This document shows, piece by piece, positions 26,717 to 35,658 of a stretch of 64,000 nt of DNA (position 1 is its first letter; each line of letters begins with the position of its first letter). Made by a program: the position numbers and the translations under genes. Source of the DNA: Blastopirellula marina (GTDB taxonomy: Bacteria; Planctomycetota; Planctomycetia; Pirellulales; Pirellulaceae); assembly GCF_002967715.1 (NCBI RefSeq), contig NZ_PUIA01000017.1:124001-188000 (forward strand), written 5' to 3'. The notes beneath the pieces were generated by a model. It did not search any database. It saw nothing but the letters and a program-made list of their open reading frames with translations, and had not been told where the DNA came from.

Positions 26717-27484
26717 TCAAAGCCTCACACAAATTCCCCGGTCGCGCATCAATTCTTTTGTCTCATGAATTGTAAACTGGCCGAAGTGAAAAATGCTCGC
26801 TGCCAGCGCAGCATCGGCTTTGCCTTCGAGGATGGCATCGGCCAAATGCTCGGGGTGCCCCGCCCCACCGCTGGCCACCACTGGGATCGTTACCGCCTCG
26901 CTGACCGCTCGGGTGACTTCCAGATCGTAGCCATCTTTAGTTCCGTCCCGATCCATACTCGTCAGCACGATCTCGCCGGCACCCAGTTCTTCGACCTTCT
27001 TCGCCCAGCTGACTGCCTCTAAGCCGGTGGGCTTGCGGCCACCGTTAATGTGGACTTCCCACACTTCCTGGCCATCTTTCTGCACACGTTTGGGGTCGAT
27101 GTTCACCACAATGCACTGGCTGCCAAATCGCTTGGCCGCTTGGCGGACGAACTCCGGATCTTTGCAAGCCGCTGAATTGATCGAGACCTTATCGGCCCCA
27201 GCATTCAGTAGCGAGCGAATATCTTCCATCGTTCGGATGCCACCCCCAACCGTTAGCGGCATGAACACCTCTTCGGCCGTCCGACGCACCACATCCAGGA
27301 TGATGTCGCGTTCTTCGTGGCTGGCCGTGATGTCCAAAAACACCAACTCGTCGGCTCCCTCACGCTCGTAGCGCGCAGCAACTTCAACCGGGTCACCAGC
27401 GTCGCGCAGCTGAACGAAGTTCGTTCCTTTAACGACACGCCCTTGGTTGACGTCCAAACACGGAATGACACGGCTGGCCAACAT
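26717..27484 (-). CDS. hisF: Imidazole glycerol phosphate synthase subunit HisF
   Basis: 255 residues, the family length. HisF is the cyclase subunit that converts PRFAR and ammonia from HisH to imidazole glycerol phosphate and AICAR. The start [20 protein letters not shown] includes the catalytic aspartate at residue 11, and the second, [10 protein letters not shown], lies near residue 133. The phosphate-binding loops GGIRT and ASGGAG are present. No other his gene is in the window; it is a separate unit 70 bases ahead of pilT on the same strand. Confidence 0.95.
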   Translation of the reverse strand: MLASRVIPCLDVNQGRVVKGTNFVQLRDAGDPVEVAARYEREGADELVFLDITASHEERDIILDVVRRTAEEVFMPLTVGGGIRTMEDIRSLLNAGADKVSINSAACKDPEFVRQAAKRFGSQCIVVNIDPKRVQKDGQEVWEVHINGGRKPTGLEAVSWAKKVEELGAGEIVLTSMDRDGTKDGYDLEVTRAVSEAVTIPVVASGGAGHPEHLADAILEGKADAALAASIFHFGQFTIHETKELMRDRGICVRL

Positions 27485-27723
27485 CGATGCTAACCGCAGC
27501 TTTCAGAAAGGGTTGCATAAACTAAACCGAACCCAGAAAAGGGTCCGTAGAAAGGCAAATCTACTGTAAGCGGGACAGGAGTCAGGGTCAACTAACCCCA
27601 CCTGAGTGTGGAATGGTTTTCGGCTAGCTTTTAACATCTCCGTTTGGATCAGGCCAAATCGTTGACCTCAACCGATAGGAAGCCGAAGATCGAATTGAGA
27701 GGCTCCTCTTTGCACGAGTTACC

Positions 27724-27969
27724 ATGATCCAACCCCGTCAACCTACTTCCGGATTCGCCGACAGCGAATTCCTCGTAACCATCGCTGTCTTAGGACTTTC
27801 CCTTGGGCTACTCCTTCCCACGGTAAAGAGATTGCAGGATCTTGGTTTTAGCTGGTGGCTATCCATTCTGCTGGGTTTGGTCCCGGTCGCCCTGTTCTGG
27901 ATAGCGTTTGCAACCGTTGTGATGGTTTTCTTCAGAATTGCCTTGTGGCTAGAGAACAAGCAGTCATGA
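27724..27969 (+). CDS. Small membrane protein, hypothetical
   Basis: 81 residues with two hydrophobic segments (about 16-30 and 43-72) joined by a short basic loop, KRLQDLGFSWW. I do not recognise the family, though the loop resembles those of DUF805-type small membrane proteins. Its TGA stop overlaps the ATG of the next small membrane gene, so the two form an operon. Confidence 0.55.
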   Translation: MIQPRQPTSGFADSEFLVTIAVLGLSLGLLLPTVKRLQDLGFSWWLSILLGLVPVALFWIAFATVVMVFFRIALWLENKQS

Positions 27970-28319
27970 CATTCAAGCCCTTGTGTCGTCGAAACGGGTT
28001 TGGCCCCGATTGGGAAGCGATGTGGTTCATCACGATGCTTGGTATGAGCATCGTTGTGTATGACACGACCGGTAGCCGTGTAACCGACGCAGGGCTCTCG
28101 AATGCGGCGGCATTTGCCTTGGGTATGGCCGGAGTTTTCGCGAACTGCTTGAGCTTTCTCTCGCTCGCGGGACTGCTGGTTACGATCAATCTCCTGAGCG
28201 ACCCGTTTGTCAAGCGAAAGAAATGGTCGATTAGAACTCCCGCTTTGGCAATCACGCTCACTGGATTGATGGCATCGCTTCCGGTCTACTACATTACGGT
28301 TTGGCTGGCGGGAATCTGA
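27966..28319 (+). CDS. Small membrane protein, hypothetical, coupled to the preceding gene
   Basis: About 117 residues, three hydrophobic segments (about 19-33, 45-76, 92-116). The ATG at 27966 overlaps the upstream stop (ATGA), which decides this start over a longer open frame beginning at 27855 that would lie inside the upstream gene. No family recognised. The stop lies 11 bases from the stop of the convergent helicase gene. Confidence 0.55.
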   Translation: MTFKPLCRRNGFGPDWEAMWFITMLGMSIVVYDTTGSRVTDAGLSNAAAFALGMAGVFANCLSFLSLAGLLVTINLLSDPFVKRKKWSIRTPALAITLTGLMASLPVYYITVWLAGI

Positions 28320-28329
28320 AGCCTGAGAC

Positions 28330-30354
28330 TTAGATAGAGTCATCCCAAGTCGGCCCCGCCGAGCCTGCCTGGGCGAAGCTATCTTCCACCAGGTGACACT
28401 CGGGCAGCGCCTTCAAAAAGGCCCGGCCATATCCCTTCGTCTGCACTCTTGGGTCAAGAATAACCACGATCCCCTTATCCGAGTGCCCGCGAATCAATCG
28501 GCCGAATCCTTGCCGCAGCTTGATGATCGCCTCGGGCAGTTGGTACTCCGAGAACGGCTGGCCGCCACGTTCTTTGATTTGATTCAGCCGAGCCTGCAGC
28601 AGCGGATGATCCGGCACGCTAAACGGCAGCTTGGTGATGATCACGTTTTGCAGGGCGTCCCCAGGCACGTCGACCCCCTGCCAAAAGCTATCAGTCCCGA
28701 ACAGTACGGAGCCTGGCGTCTCTTTGAACTTCTGCACCATCTGCCCGCGAGGCATGCCGTCGGACTGGCTGAAAAGGGTGTACCCGTTCCGGCTCATCCA
28801 GCGGCTCACGCGCGAGGCACAATTACGCAACATGTCGTAGCTGGTGAACAGCACGAACGCGTGCCCCTGGGTTTGCTCGACGTACCGCTTCACCATGTCG
28901 GCCAGGGCCTGGTCGTAGTCGCGTCGGTTGCTCGGGTCTGGCATTCCTTTAACCAGCACCAGCTTGACGTTCTTCTTGTAATCGAACGGACTGCCCGAGG
29001 TGACCTCGTCGTTCCGCGTAATACCGATGCGTTCTTTAAAGAAATCGAAGCCTTGATCTGGTGAAGACGACAGCGTCGCGCTGGTCAGGATGACGCTATC
29101 CACCTTTTGAAACAGCTCTTCCCGCAGCACTGGCCCTACTTCGATGGGCGTCGCAAATAGCTTCACGCGGCGGTAAGGACCTCGCTGCTGGCTGCTCTCG
29201 ACCCAGTAGACGGTATGATCCATCTTCTGCATGCGCCATGCTTCGATCGAGTCCCCCATCAAGAAGATCCGGTCCGACAGCGAATGAAAGTCTTGCCGGG
29301 TTCCTTCCTCTTCAAAACGATCCCCTTCCGATTTCACCATCTGGGCCAGCTTAGCCAGTGCTGGCGATAGGACGTTGGGGATCAGCTCAGGCACCGTTAC
29401 GCGGCCGTTGCCACCAGGGTTTTCTTCCAGCCAGCTATCCAGTTCATTGAAAAACTGCTGTGCACGATAGCGGGTATGAACCACTTGGTTCATCGCATCG
29501 GTGCACTCGTGGTGAACCAGCAGACCTTTCTGGGTGCGTTCGTTGAACAGCTTGTTCAGGGCGAAGTCGATCTGTGTCGACGTGACCGACATCCCCAGGT
29601 GATCGCCGGCGACACCTTCCAGCGTGTGGGCTTCATCGAAGATTACCGCATCGTATGACGGCAACAAACTGACGCCCCCTCTCCGCAGGGCCAGATCGCT
29701 GAAGAACAACGCGTGGTTCACGATCAGCAGCTGGGCGTTCTGCATCCGGCGGCGAGCCCGGTAATAGAAGCAGTCGTCGTACGTCGGGCACTTGCGTCCC
29801 AGGCAGTTGCCGCTGTCGCTGGCGATTTCGTCCCAGACCCGAATCGCCGGGCGAAAGTCCAAGTCGCTCAGCGAGCCGTCGCCTGTCTTCTTCGACCAAT
29901 CTTTCAGCGTGCGAAGCTGAGCGGTCTCTTCGTCTTTGTCAAACAAGCTGGCACTTCGCAGTGAAGCGGCCCCCAGCCGGCGGAGGCTCACGTAGTTGCC
30001 GCGTCCTTTGGCTAGCACGGCCGTGAACTCTAAAGGAATCGCCGCGTTGATCAGCGGGATATCCTTTTCCAGTAACTGCTCCTGCAAGCTGATCGTGTGG
30101 GTCGAGATCACCACCCGGCGAGACTTTTCGCCGCTCCCCTGCTGCCCACAAGCCCACAGGATCGACGGCACCAGGTAGGCAAAGCTCTTGCCGACGCCGG
30201 TGCCGGCCTCGACCACCAGGTGGCGGCTTTTGGCCAGGGCCTTGCCCACGGCCTGGGCCATGGCCATTTGCTCGGGGCGTTCTTCGTATTGCTTTAATCG
30301 ACGAGCGATCAACCCCTGGGGGCCCAGAACGTCCTCGATTGACAGGTTATCCAT
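28330..30354 (-). CDS. dinG: DinG/XPD-type ATP-dependent DNA helicase
   Basis: 674 residues. Superfamily 2 helicase with Walker A EAGTGVGKSFAYLVP (about residues 40-54), DEAH box VIFDEAHTLEGVAGDHLG (about 237-254) and C-terminal motifs including FGTDSFWQGVDVPG and QGFGRLIRGHSDKG. Cysteines in CLGRKCPTYDDC (about 185-196), plus an upstream or downstream partner, match the iron-sulfur insertion of DinG/XPD helicases. DinG unwinds DNA with 5'-3' polarity and resolves R-loops and G-quadruplexes. It is transcribed alone. Confidence 0.92.
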   Translation of the reverse strand: MDNLSIEDVLGPQGLIARRLKQYEERPEQMAMAQAVGKALAKSRHLVVEAGTGVGKSFAYLVPSILWACGQQGSGEKSRRVVISTHTISLQEQLLEKDIPLINAAIPLEFTAVLAKGRGNYVSLRRLGAASLRSASLFDKDEETAQLRTLKDWSKKTGDGSLSDLDFRPAIRVWDEIASDSGNCLGRKCPTYDDCFYYRARRRMQNAQLLIVNHALFFSDLALRRGGVSLLPSYDAVIFDEAHTLEGVAGDHLGMSVTSTQIDFALNKLFNERTQKGLLVHHECTDAMNQVVHTRYRAQQFFNELDSWLEENPGGNGRVTVPELIPNVLSPALAKLAQMVKSEGDRFEEEGTRQDFHSLSDRIFLMGDSIEAWRMQKMDHTVYWVESSQQRGPYRRVKLFATPIEVGPVLREELFQKVDSVILTSATLSSSPDQGFDFFKERIGITRNDEVTSGSPFDYKKNVKLVLVKGMPDPSNRRDYDQALADMVKRYVEQTQGHAFVLFTSYDMLRNCASRVSRWMSRNGYTLFSQSDGMPRGQMVQKFKETPGSVLFGTDSFWQGVDVPGDALQNVIITKLPFSVPDHPLLQARLNQIKERGGQPFSEYQLPEAIIKLRQGFGRLIRGHSDKGIVVILDPRVQTKGYGRAFLKALPECHLVEDSFAQAGSAGPTWDDSI

Positions 30355-30555
30355 CCGTGTCTGCTTGACTGATTGTTACTGCTTTACAGGGTCGGCTATT
30401 GCTTACTCTATCGCGAATGCCCCGAACTGCCCACCACGATGGGTAAAAGTCGCGTCGTAAGCTAGAGCAGGGACTCGATTTGGAATAGACTAAGGACCGG
30501 CCCTTTCCGGCCAACCTTTTCGTTACGTCCTTCTGCGTTGAGAAAGTCATCCACG

Positions 30556-31245
30556 ATGCCGATCGACTTCGATTGCGCCGTTTGCAAACATAGAATTCGC
30601 GTCCCGGACGGAGCCGAAGGGAAGCGAACCAAGTGCCCCAAGTGCAGTGCGATTCAGCCGGTGCCATCCGAATCGGACGAATTGCAACTCAAGGACTCTC
30701 CGGCAGAAGTGGAACCGCCGCGTCGTCCAAGCGTGCGAGACGCCTTTCAACCAACCAAGCCCGAGCCTACCAAACCGGCGAAAAGCTCTTTCAGTGACTT
30801 TGATTCTAACGAAGCCGAAAACCCCTACGCCCCCACCTATGGCGAAGATGCGGTGAAGGTCAGTTCCGAGCATATGGAGGCCATGGAGAAGATTCAAACG
30901 CCGGCTCTCATCTGCCTGATTCTAGCAGGACTGGGGATCGCCTCGAACCTGGTGACGTTGGTCATCTCGGCGATCGGTATCATCGGCGAGGGGGCCCGCG
31001 GCACGGATGTGGTGATCCAATTGGCCATGTATGCGATCGGCTTTGGCTTCGCGATTGGCCTGTTGGGGTTTGCCAGTTTCGGGCTGATGCAGGCCCGCGA
31101 CCTCAAGAGCTACGGCCTGGCCTGGGCCGGCTTCATTATCACCTTACTTCCGTGCTCGTGTTTGTTTCCGCTTTCCCTTCCTATTAGTATCTGGGGAATG
31201 ATGGTTCTGTCCGACAATAGCGTCCAGCGTCAATTCAATTCCTAG
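30556..31245 (+). CDS. Zinc-ribbon membrane protein, paralogue 1 of 3
   Basis: About 229 residues. The first 40 residues form an MJ0042-like zinc ribbon, CAVCKHRIRVPDGAEG then CPKC, followed by a proline-rich linker (about 45-100) and three or four hydrophobic segments (about 115-215). Two neighbouring genes share this plan, so they form a tandem paralogue family. The role is unknown; planctomycetes carry many such ribbon/membrane proteins. The frame opens at a TTG (30538), but the ATG at 30556 starts directly with the ribbon (MPIDFDC), as in the paralogues. Confidence 0.8.
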   Translation: MPIDFDCAVCKHRIRVPDGAEGKRTKCPKCSAIQPVPSESDELQLKDSPAEVEPPRRPSVRDAFQPTKPEPTKPAKSSFSDFDSNEAENPYAPTYGEDAVKVSSEHMEAMEKIQTPALICLILAGLGIASNLVTLVISAIGIIGEGARGTDVVIQLAMYAIGFGFAIGLLGFASFGLMQARDLKSYGLAWAGFIITLLPCSCLFPLSLPISIWGMMVLSDNSVQRQFNS

Positions 31246-31307
31246 CCAGTCATCGGCACATCTGCATACCACGTTGAAATTACCCTAGACCGATCAGGTG
31301 CCTAATC

Positions 31308-32030
31308 ATGTCGATCGACTTTCCCTGCTCGAATTGCCACCAAACGGTTCGCGTGCCTGATGGCACTGAAGGCAAAAAGACCAAGTGCCCCAAGTGCCAA
31401 CAGGTACAGGTCATTCCCGATAAGAACACATTTGGATCGTCGCCGACACCGGCAACCCCTCCTCCAGCCCAGCAGCCCCCCAAGCAGGAATCGCTCTGGG
31501 ACGACCTGACTCCCGAGTCGACGCCTGCCCCAGCATCCAGTAATCCCTTCGGCGATGCCCCCGATCCGTTCGGTCCTCCGTCGAGCAACCCTTATTCGTC
31601 CCCTGCCCATTCATCTTCTTATGCCCAGCGGCCAGCCTCGCGTGCCGAAGCCCGTTCGAAGCTCATGGGGCCTGCGATTGGCGTTTTGTTATGCAACGGC
31701 ATGGGACTGCTTTTGCTGGCCGTGTGGGCCATCGCTACGATTGTCGAGATTCAAGACGGCGGCGAGCTCAAAGACACGCCTGAGATCGTTGGGGCCAGCA
31801 TTGCGCTATTCATCATGTTTGGCCTGCCATTTCTCTTGAGCCTATTGTGCATCGTGGCCATGATACGTGCGTTTTACGTCCGCAACTATGCGTTAGTAAT
31901 GACAGGCTTTATTCTGGCGTTGACCCCCTTCGGCGGAGGTTGCGGCTGTTTTATCGGGATGTTTTTTGGCATCTGGGGTATCGTGATGATGAACGATGAT
32001 TCCGTCAAAGCCGCGTTTCGCCTGCCCTAG
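31308..32030 (+). CDS. Zinc-ribbon membrane protein, paralogue 2 of 3
   Basis: 240 residues, same plan as its neighbours: MSIDFPCSNCHQTVRVPDG and CPKCQ zinc ribbon, a long Pro/Ser-rich linker (about 45-115) and three hydrophobic segments (about 123-150, 162-190, 196-228). It starts 62 bases after paralogue 1 and ends 32 bases before paralogue 3. The ribbon differs little between the three while the membrane part differs more, which would fit specialised partners. No function can be assigned. Confidence 0.8.
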   Translation: MSIDFPCSNCHQTVRVPDGTEGKKTKCPKCQQVQVIPDKNTFGSSPTPATPPPAQQPPKQESLWDDLTPESTPAPASSNPFGDAPDPFGPPSSNPYSSPAHSSSYAQRPASRAEARSKLMGPAIGVLLCNGMGLLLLAVWAIATIVEIQDGGELKDTPEIVGASIALFIMFGLPFLLSLLCIVAMIRAFYVRNYALVMTGFILALTPFGGGCGCFIGMFFGIWGIVMMNDDSVKAAFRLP

Positions 32031-32062
32031 CTAAGCCCTTACCTATTTGAGAAAGCCCCGCG

Positions 32063-32797
32063 ATGCCGATCAGCTTTCACTGCGAAACCTGTCGGCGGTC
32101 TATCTGCGTTCCCGACGGCTCGGAAGGCAAAAAGACGCGCTGTCCGAACTGCTATTCGATCGTCCAAATCCCCTTCAGTGGCAGCCCCAAGCTGTCGACA
32201 ATGACAGAGGTGCCTAAGGAGTCCGAATTTGCTCCGCTGGTGGATGATGACCCGCTGGGCATTGTCGGCAAGACCGAGTCGCGCTGGGATCAACCAACCC
32301 AACAGCCTTCGATCAACCCCTTTGCCGACCAGCCTGACCTGCCAGCTTCTGCTCCAGCAACGGCCGTGCTGCCAAAGCAACCTGCCCCAAATAAGCATAA
32401 GTCCATACCCAGCCAAGCATCGACCGTTTCACTTTTGGCTACGATCTTGATGCTCCTCTCATTAATCATGCTGATACCTAGCCTGCTGAGCATCGGCGCT
32501 AATGTCATCGCGTTGGACGATATCGGCATGGGTAATCCCGAACAAGTGGGATCTCTCGCAGGCATGATTACGGTATTTGTTCTTCAAATCCTGACGATCA
32601 TTGCCTTGAATGAGGCCCGAACGCTCAGGAATTACTCCACGGCACGCACTGGCATGGTTTTGGCTCTAATCCCTTGTTCCAACCCCGCAACTCTTTTGAT
32701 TATCCCACTTGGGTTAGCGATTTGGGGAGTGTTACTCATCCATGCCCCCCAAGTTCGAGACGCCTTCGAAAGTGAGCGAGGATATACGCCTGACTGA
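32063..32797 (+). CDS. Zinc-ribbon membrane protein, paralogue 3 of 3
   Basis: 244 residues, third copy of the family: CETCRRSICVPDGSEG and CPNCYSI zinc ribbon at the N-terminus, a linker (about 45-110) and three hydrophobic segments (about 120-145, 160-185, 195-230). All three genes are on the same strand and probably share a transcript. The order and spacing suggest tandem duplication with later divergence of the membrane half. Confidence 0.8.
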   Translation: MPISFHCETCRRSICVPDGSEGKKTRCPNCYSIVQIPFSGSPKLSTMTEVPKESEFAPLVDDDPLGIVGKTESRWDQPTQQPSINPFADQPDLPASAPATAVLPKQPAPNKHKSIPSQASTVSLLATILMLLSLIMLIPSLLSIGANVIALDDIGMGNPEQVGSLAGMITVFVLQILTIIALNEARTLRNYSTARTGMVLALIPCSNPATLLIIPLGLAIWGVLLIHAPQVRDAFESERGYTPD

Positions 32798-32887
32798 CAC
32801 GCCCCCCTAGGTGTGCTAAAACAAGCGTTCCCTGTTGAAACAATCCCCAAGCTTTGCCTGTCTTAATTCTCTGAGGAGATTCGCCCC

Positions 32888-34084
32888 ATGGCTACCAACG
32901 GTGATCTGAATCGTAAATTGCGAATGGCTTTGGTCGGTGGCGGTTCCGGCTCGTTCATCGGACGTGTCCATGCCACCGCAGCCGTCCTCGATAACCGCGC
33001 CACACTGGTCGCCGGAGCACTCAGCTCGAACCCCGAACGAGCCAAAGCTTCTGCTGCCGATTACGACATCCCGGAAGAGCGCGCCTACACCAGCTACCAA
33101 GAGATGCTGGATAAGGAAAACGCCCTACCAGAGGACAAGCGGATCGACTTCGTTTCGGTCGCCACCCCCAACCACATGCACTTCCCCGTGGCTAAGGCCG
33201 CTCTGGAAGCTGGCTTCAATGTCATGTGCGACAAGCCCATGACGCTGACCCTGGCCGAAGCCGAAGAACTGTACGAAGTCGTGCAGAAGTCAGGTGCCGT
33301 CTTCGCGGTCACGCACAACTACACCGGCTATCCGCTCATTCGCCAGGCTCGCGAGATGATCCTGCGTGGTGATCTGGGCGAGATCAACGCCATTCGCGTG
33401 CAGTACATCCAAGGCTGGCTGCGAGAAAAGCTGGAAGACACCGATCAAAAGCAAGCTGCCTGGCGTAGCGACCCAGCCAAGAGTGGTGCGGCCGGTGCCT
33501 ACGGCGACATCGGTACCCACGCCTACAACCTCGGCCGCTACATGACCGGCCTGCTGCCCGATAAGGTCAGCACGAACCTGGCCACCTTCGTCAACGGCCG
33601 CACCCTGGACGACTACGGTACCACGGTGATTCGTTACGAAAACGGTGCCCTCTGCACGCTGACCGCCTCGCAGATCAGCCACGGCCGTGAGAACGACCTG
33701 GCGATCGAAATCGACGGCACCAAGGCCGCCATCCAGTGGCGTCAGGAAAACCCGAACGAAATGATCTTCCGCCAGAACGGCGAACCTCACAAGATCTACA
33801 CTCGCAACCCCGGTGCCCCATTCATGACCCCGATGGGCGATGCCGCTTGCCGCATCCCCGGTGGTCATCCCGAAGGGTTCTTCGAAGCGTTCGCGAACAT
33901 CTACCGCGCCGCATTCGATGCCATGGCCCTGCGTGCTCTGGGTAAGGACTTCGAGAAGAAGGACACCGTTTACCCGAACATCCACGACGGCGTCGAAGGG
34001 ATGTACTTCATCCAACAGTGCGTTGCCAGCAGCCAGCAAGATGGTGCCTGGCTGCCGCTGAAGCACGAAGCGGCGCGGCGTTAA
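32888..34084 (+). CDS. Gfo/Idh/MocA family oxidoreductase
   Basis: 398 residues. An N-terminal Rossmann fold with GGGSGSFIGRVHATAA (about residues 17-32) and the signature CDKPMT (about 118-123), where the lysine is the catalytic base of the family, precedes the C-terminal alpha/beta domain. Such enzymes oxidise or epimerise sugars or inositols with NAD(P). The substrate is unknown. No signal peptide, so cytoplasmic. A strong terminator follows, and a second family member lies at 37037. Confidence 0.92.
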   Translation: MATNGDLNRKLRMALVGGGSGSFIGRVHATAAVLDNRATLVAGALSSNPERAKASAADYDIPEERAYTSYQEMLDKENALPEDKRIDFVSVATPNHMHFPVAKAALEAGFNVMCDKPMTLTLAEAEELYEVVQKSGAVFAVTHNYTGYPLIRQAREMILRGDLGEINAIRVQYIQGWLREKLEDTDQKQAAWRSDPAKSGAAGAYGDIGTHAYNLGRYMTGLLPDKVSTNLATFVNGRTLDDYGTTVIRYENGALCTLTASQISHGRENDLAIEIDGTKAAIQWRQENPNEMIFRQNGEPHKIYTRNPGAPFMTPMGDAACRIPGGHPEGFFEAFANIYRAAFDAMALRALGKDFEKKDTVYPNIHDGVEGMYFIQQCVASSQQDGAWLPLKHEAARR

Positions 34085-34112
34085 TTCCGCAGGCAGAATC
34101 TAAAACACGAAG

Positions 34113-34148
34113 AGCGTCGCTGCTTAACTGAGCAGCGACGCTTTTTTT
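34113..34148 (+). terminator. Strong intrinsic terminator after the Gfo/Idh/MocA gene
   Basis: An 11-bp perfect stem (34113-34123 with 34132-34142), 8-base loop, followed by a run of seven T. Confidence 0.93.
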
Positions 34149-34222
34149 ATTGCTTCGTCGGATTGGAGCCGTTATCACATGAGCCAGCAAGTTGAACTCG
34201 GCACTCATCGAACAACGAAGCA

Positions 34223-35164
34223 ATGTCCCCAAAACCCAAGCGAAAACCACGCAAAACTGATACGAGCGATAGCTGGATTGATCGCGCGCCGCTGATCTCT
34301 ATCATCCACTGGTTTCTTGTTTGTGGGATGGCCATCGCGATCATCACCATTGCCTCAGGGCTCTTGGAACGCCAACTCATTTCGAGTTCCGCATATTATG
34401 GTGCAACGTTCACCCTCCTGGGTATCGCCACGCTCCTTTATTTCTTTACCGGCCACCGCCGCCGCAAAAGAATTCCGGAAGACGAGCAGTATTACTGCGA
34501 AATCTGTCATCGCGTGATCAAATATCGTCAGCGTCAGCGCACGCTCGAGCGTTTTCCAGACAAGCACTTTCAAGAACTGTGCCAGCGATGTCGCGAGATC
34601 GTGTTCATGCAAGCTTCCTGGGAAGAGCAGCAGAAAGCCATCCATCGAGGTGTGCTCCCCTTATTTCTTCTCTTCTCCCTGGCATGCCTCGCCAATATTG
34701 CTTTCTCGCTATTTACCCCTTTGCCGGAACCTTCGCGACAAGGGCTGGTAGAAGCGGAACTCCAGGTCCTCCGTTTCGAACACGGAGATCGCATGCTCGT
34801 CGCCATCTATAACAAGCAAGAGGTCTCTCTCTACCTGCCTGGCGACGTCGATCTGCGTCAAAAAGCCAAAGAGAAAAACCTCCAACAAGGGGACTTCGTC
34901 ACGGCACTGATCGATGACAAAGTGATCGTCGAACTCTCACAGAATGGACAACCGATCTTCACGTTCGCCGACGTTAAGCACGAGGAGTTTATTAGCTACA
35001 TTGCCGGAATCGTCATGGCGGGGCTCTTCGCGACGGTGCCTATCGGCTGGTATCTTTATTGGGAACACCCTCGCGCAAACCAGGTCCTGCAGACCTATCG
35101 CGAAAAACTGGGCCATTACCCACAAGACGTGCGACAGCAGCTCGAAGCACGGACCCGATTCTGA
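34223..35164 (+). CDS. Membrane protein with an internal zinc ribbon, hypothetical
   Basis: 313 residues. Two hydrophobic segments (about 26-45 and 55-75), then CEICH and CQRC (about 91-122), which would bind one zinc, two further hydrophobic segments (about 142-165 and 252-275) and a short C-terminal tail. The part between residues 170 and 245 is beta-rich with a charged pattern, a possible extracytoplasmic domain. I do not recognise the family. It ends 30 bases before the VOC gene. Confidence 0.65.
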   Translation: MSPKPKRKPRKTDTSDSWIDRAPLISIIHWFLVCGMAIAIITIASGLLERQLISSSAYYGATFTLLGIATLLYFFTGHRRRKRIPEDEQYYCEICHRVIKYRQRQRTLERFPDKHFQELCQRCREIVFMQASWEEQQKAIHRGVLPLFLLFSLACLANIAFSLFTPLPEPSRQGLVEAELQVLRFEHGDRMLVAIYNKQEVSLYLPGDVDLRQKAKEKNLQQGDFVTALIDDKVIVELSQNGQPIFTFADVKHEEFISYIAGIVMAGLFATVPIGWYLYWEHPRANQVLQTYREKLGHYPQDVRQQLEARTRF

Positions 35165-35194
35165 ACTCATTGATAGACCCTGAGCCACTCCCCC

Positions 35195-35584
35195 ATGAAA
35201 ATCGAACACTTCGCACTCCAGGTTGCCGACCCGATCGCTGTTGCTCGCTGGTATGTCGTTCACTTGGGGATGACCATTCAGCGGGGAAGCAACAAGCCGC
35301 CGTATGCCCACTTTCTGGCTGATGACGGGGGGCAGATGCTGATCGAGCTTTACTTCAACGATCAGTTCGATGTGCCAGATCAGTCCCTGGTACCGCCGGC
35401 TCATTTTCACTTGGCATTTGCCAGTGAAGACATCGAGCAGGATCGTACGCGGCTGATCGAAGCCGGGGCCAAGGAAGAAGGGCCTATCAACACTCAGCCC
35501 AACGGCGACCTGGTCTGCTTCCTCCGCGATCCCTGGGGCCTGACGCTGCAGTTGGTCTCGCGGGTAGAAAAGCTTTTGGCGTAA
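35195..35584 (+). CDS. VOC-family (glyoxalase/bleomycin-resistance-like) protein
   Basis: 129 residues, one VOC module pair. MKIEHFALQVADPIAVARWY at the start and a C-terminal FLRDPWGLTLQLVSR block with a metal-ligand-type position match the family. VOC proteins bind a divalent metal and act as lyases, isomerases or dioxygenases; this one cannot be specified further. It is 30 bases downstream of a membrane protein and 75 upstream of a secreted protein. Confidence 0.85.
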   Translation: MKIEHFALQVADPIAVARWYVVHLGMTIQRGSNKPPYAHFLADDGGQMLIELYFNDQFDVPDQSLVPPAHFHLAFASEDIEQDRTRLIEAGAKEEGPINTQPNGDLVCFLRDPWGLTLQLVSRVEKLLA

Positions 35585-35658
35585 CGCCTGTTTGTTTCGG
35601 CGTGCTATTTCGCTGATAATCGAGAGCATCTTCCCTCTTTCCCTTGAAGGTGCTCCCC

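Noticed and set aside
27855-28319. Longer frame for the second small membrane protein
   Set aside because: Its first 37 codons lie inside the upstream gene; the ATGA overlap at 27966 is the more natural start.
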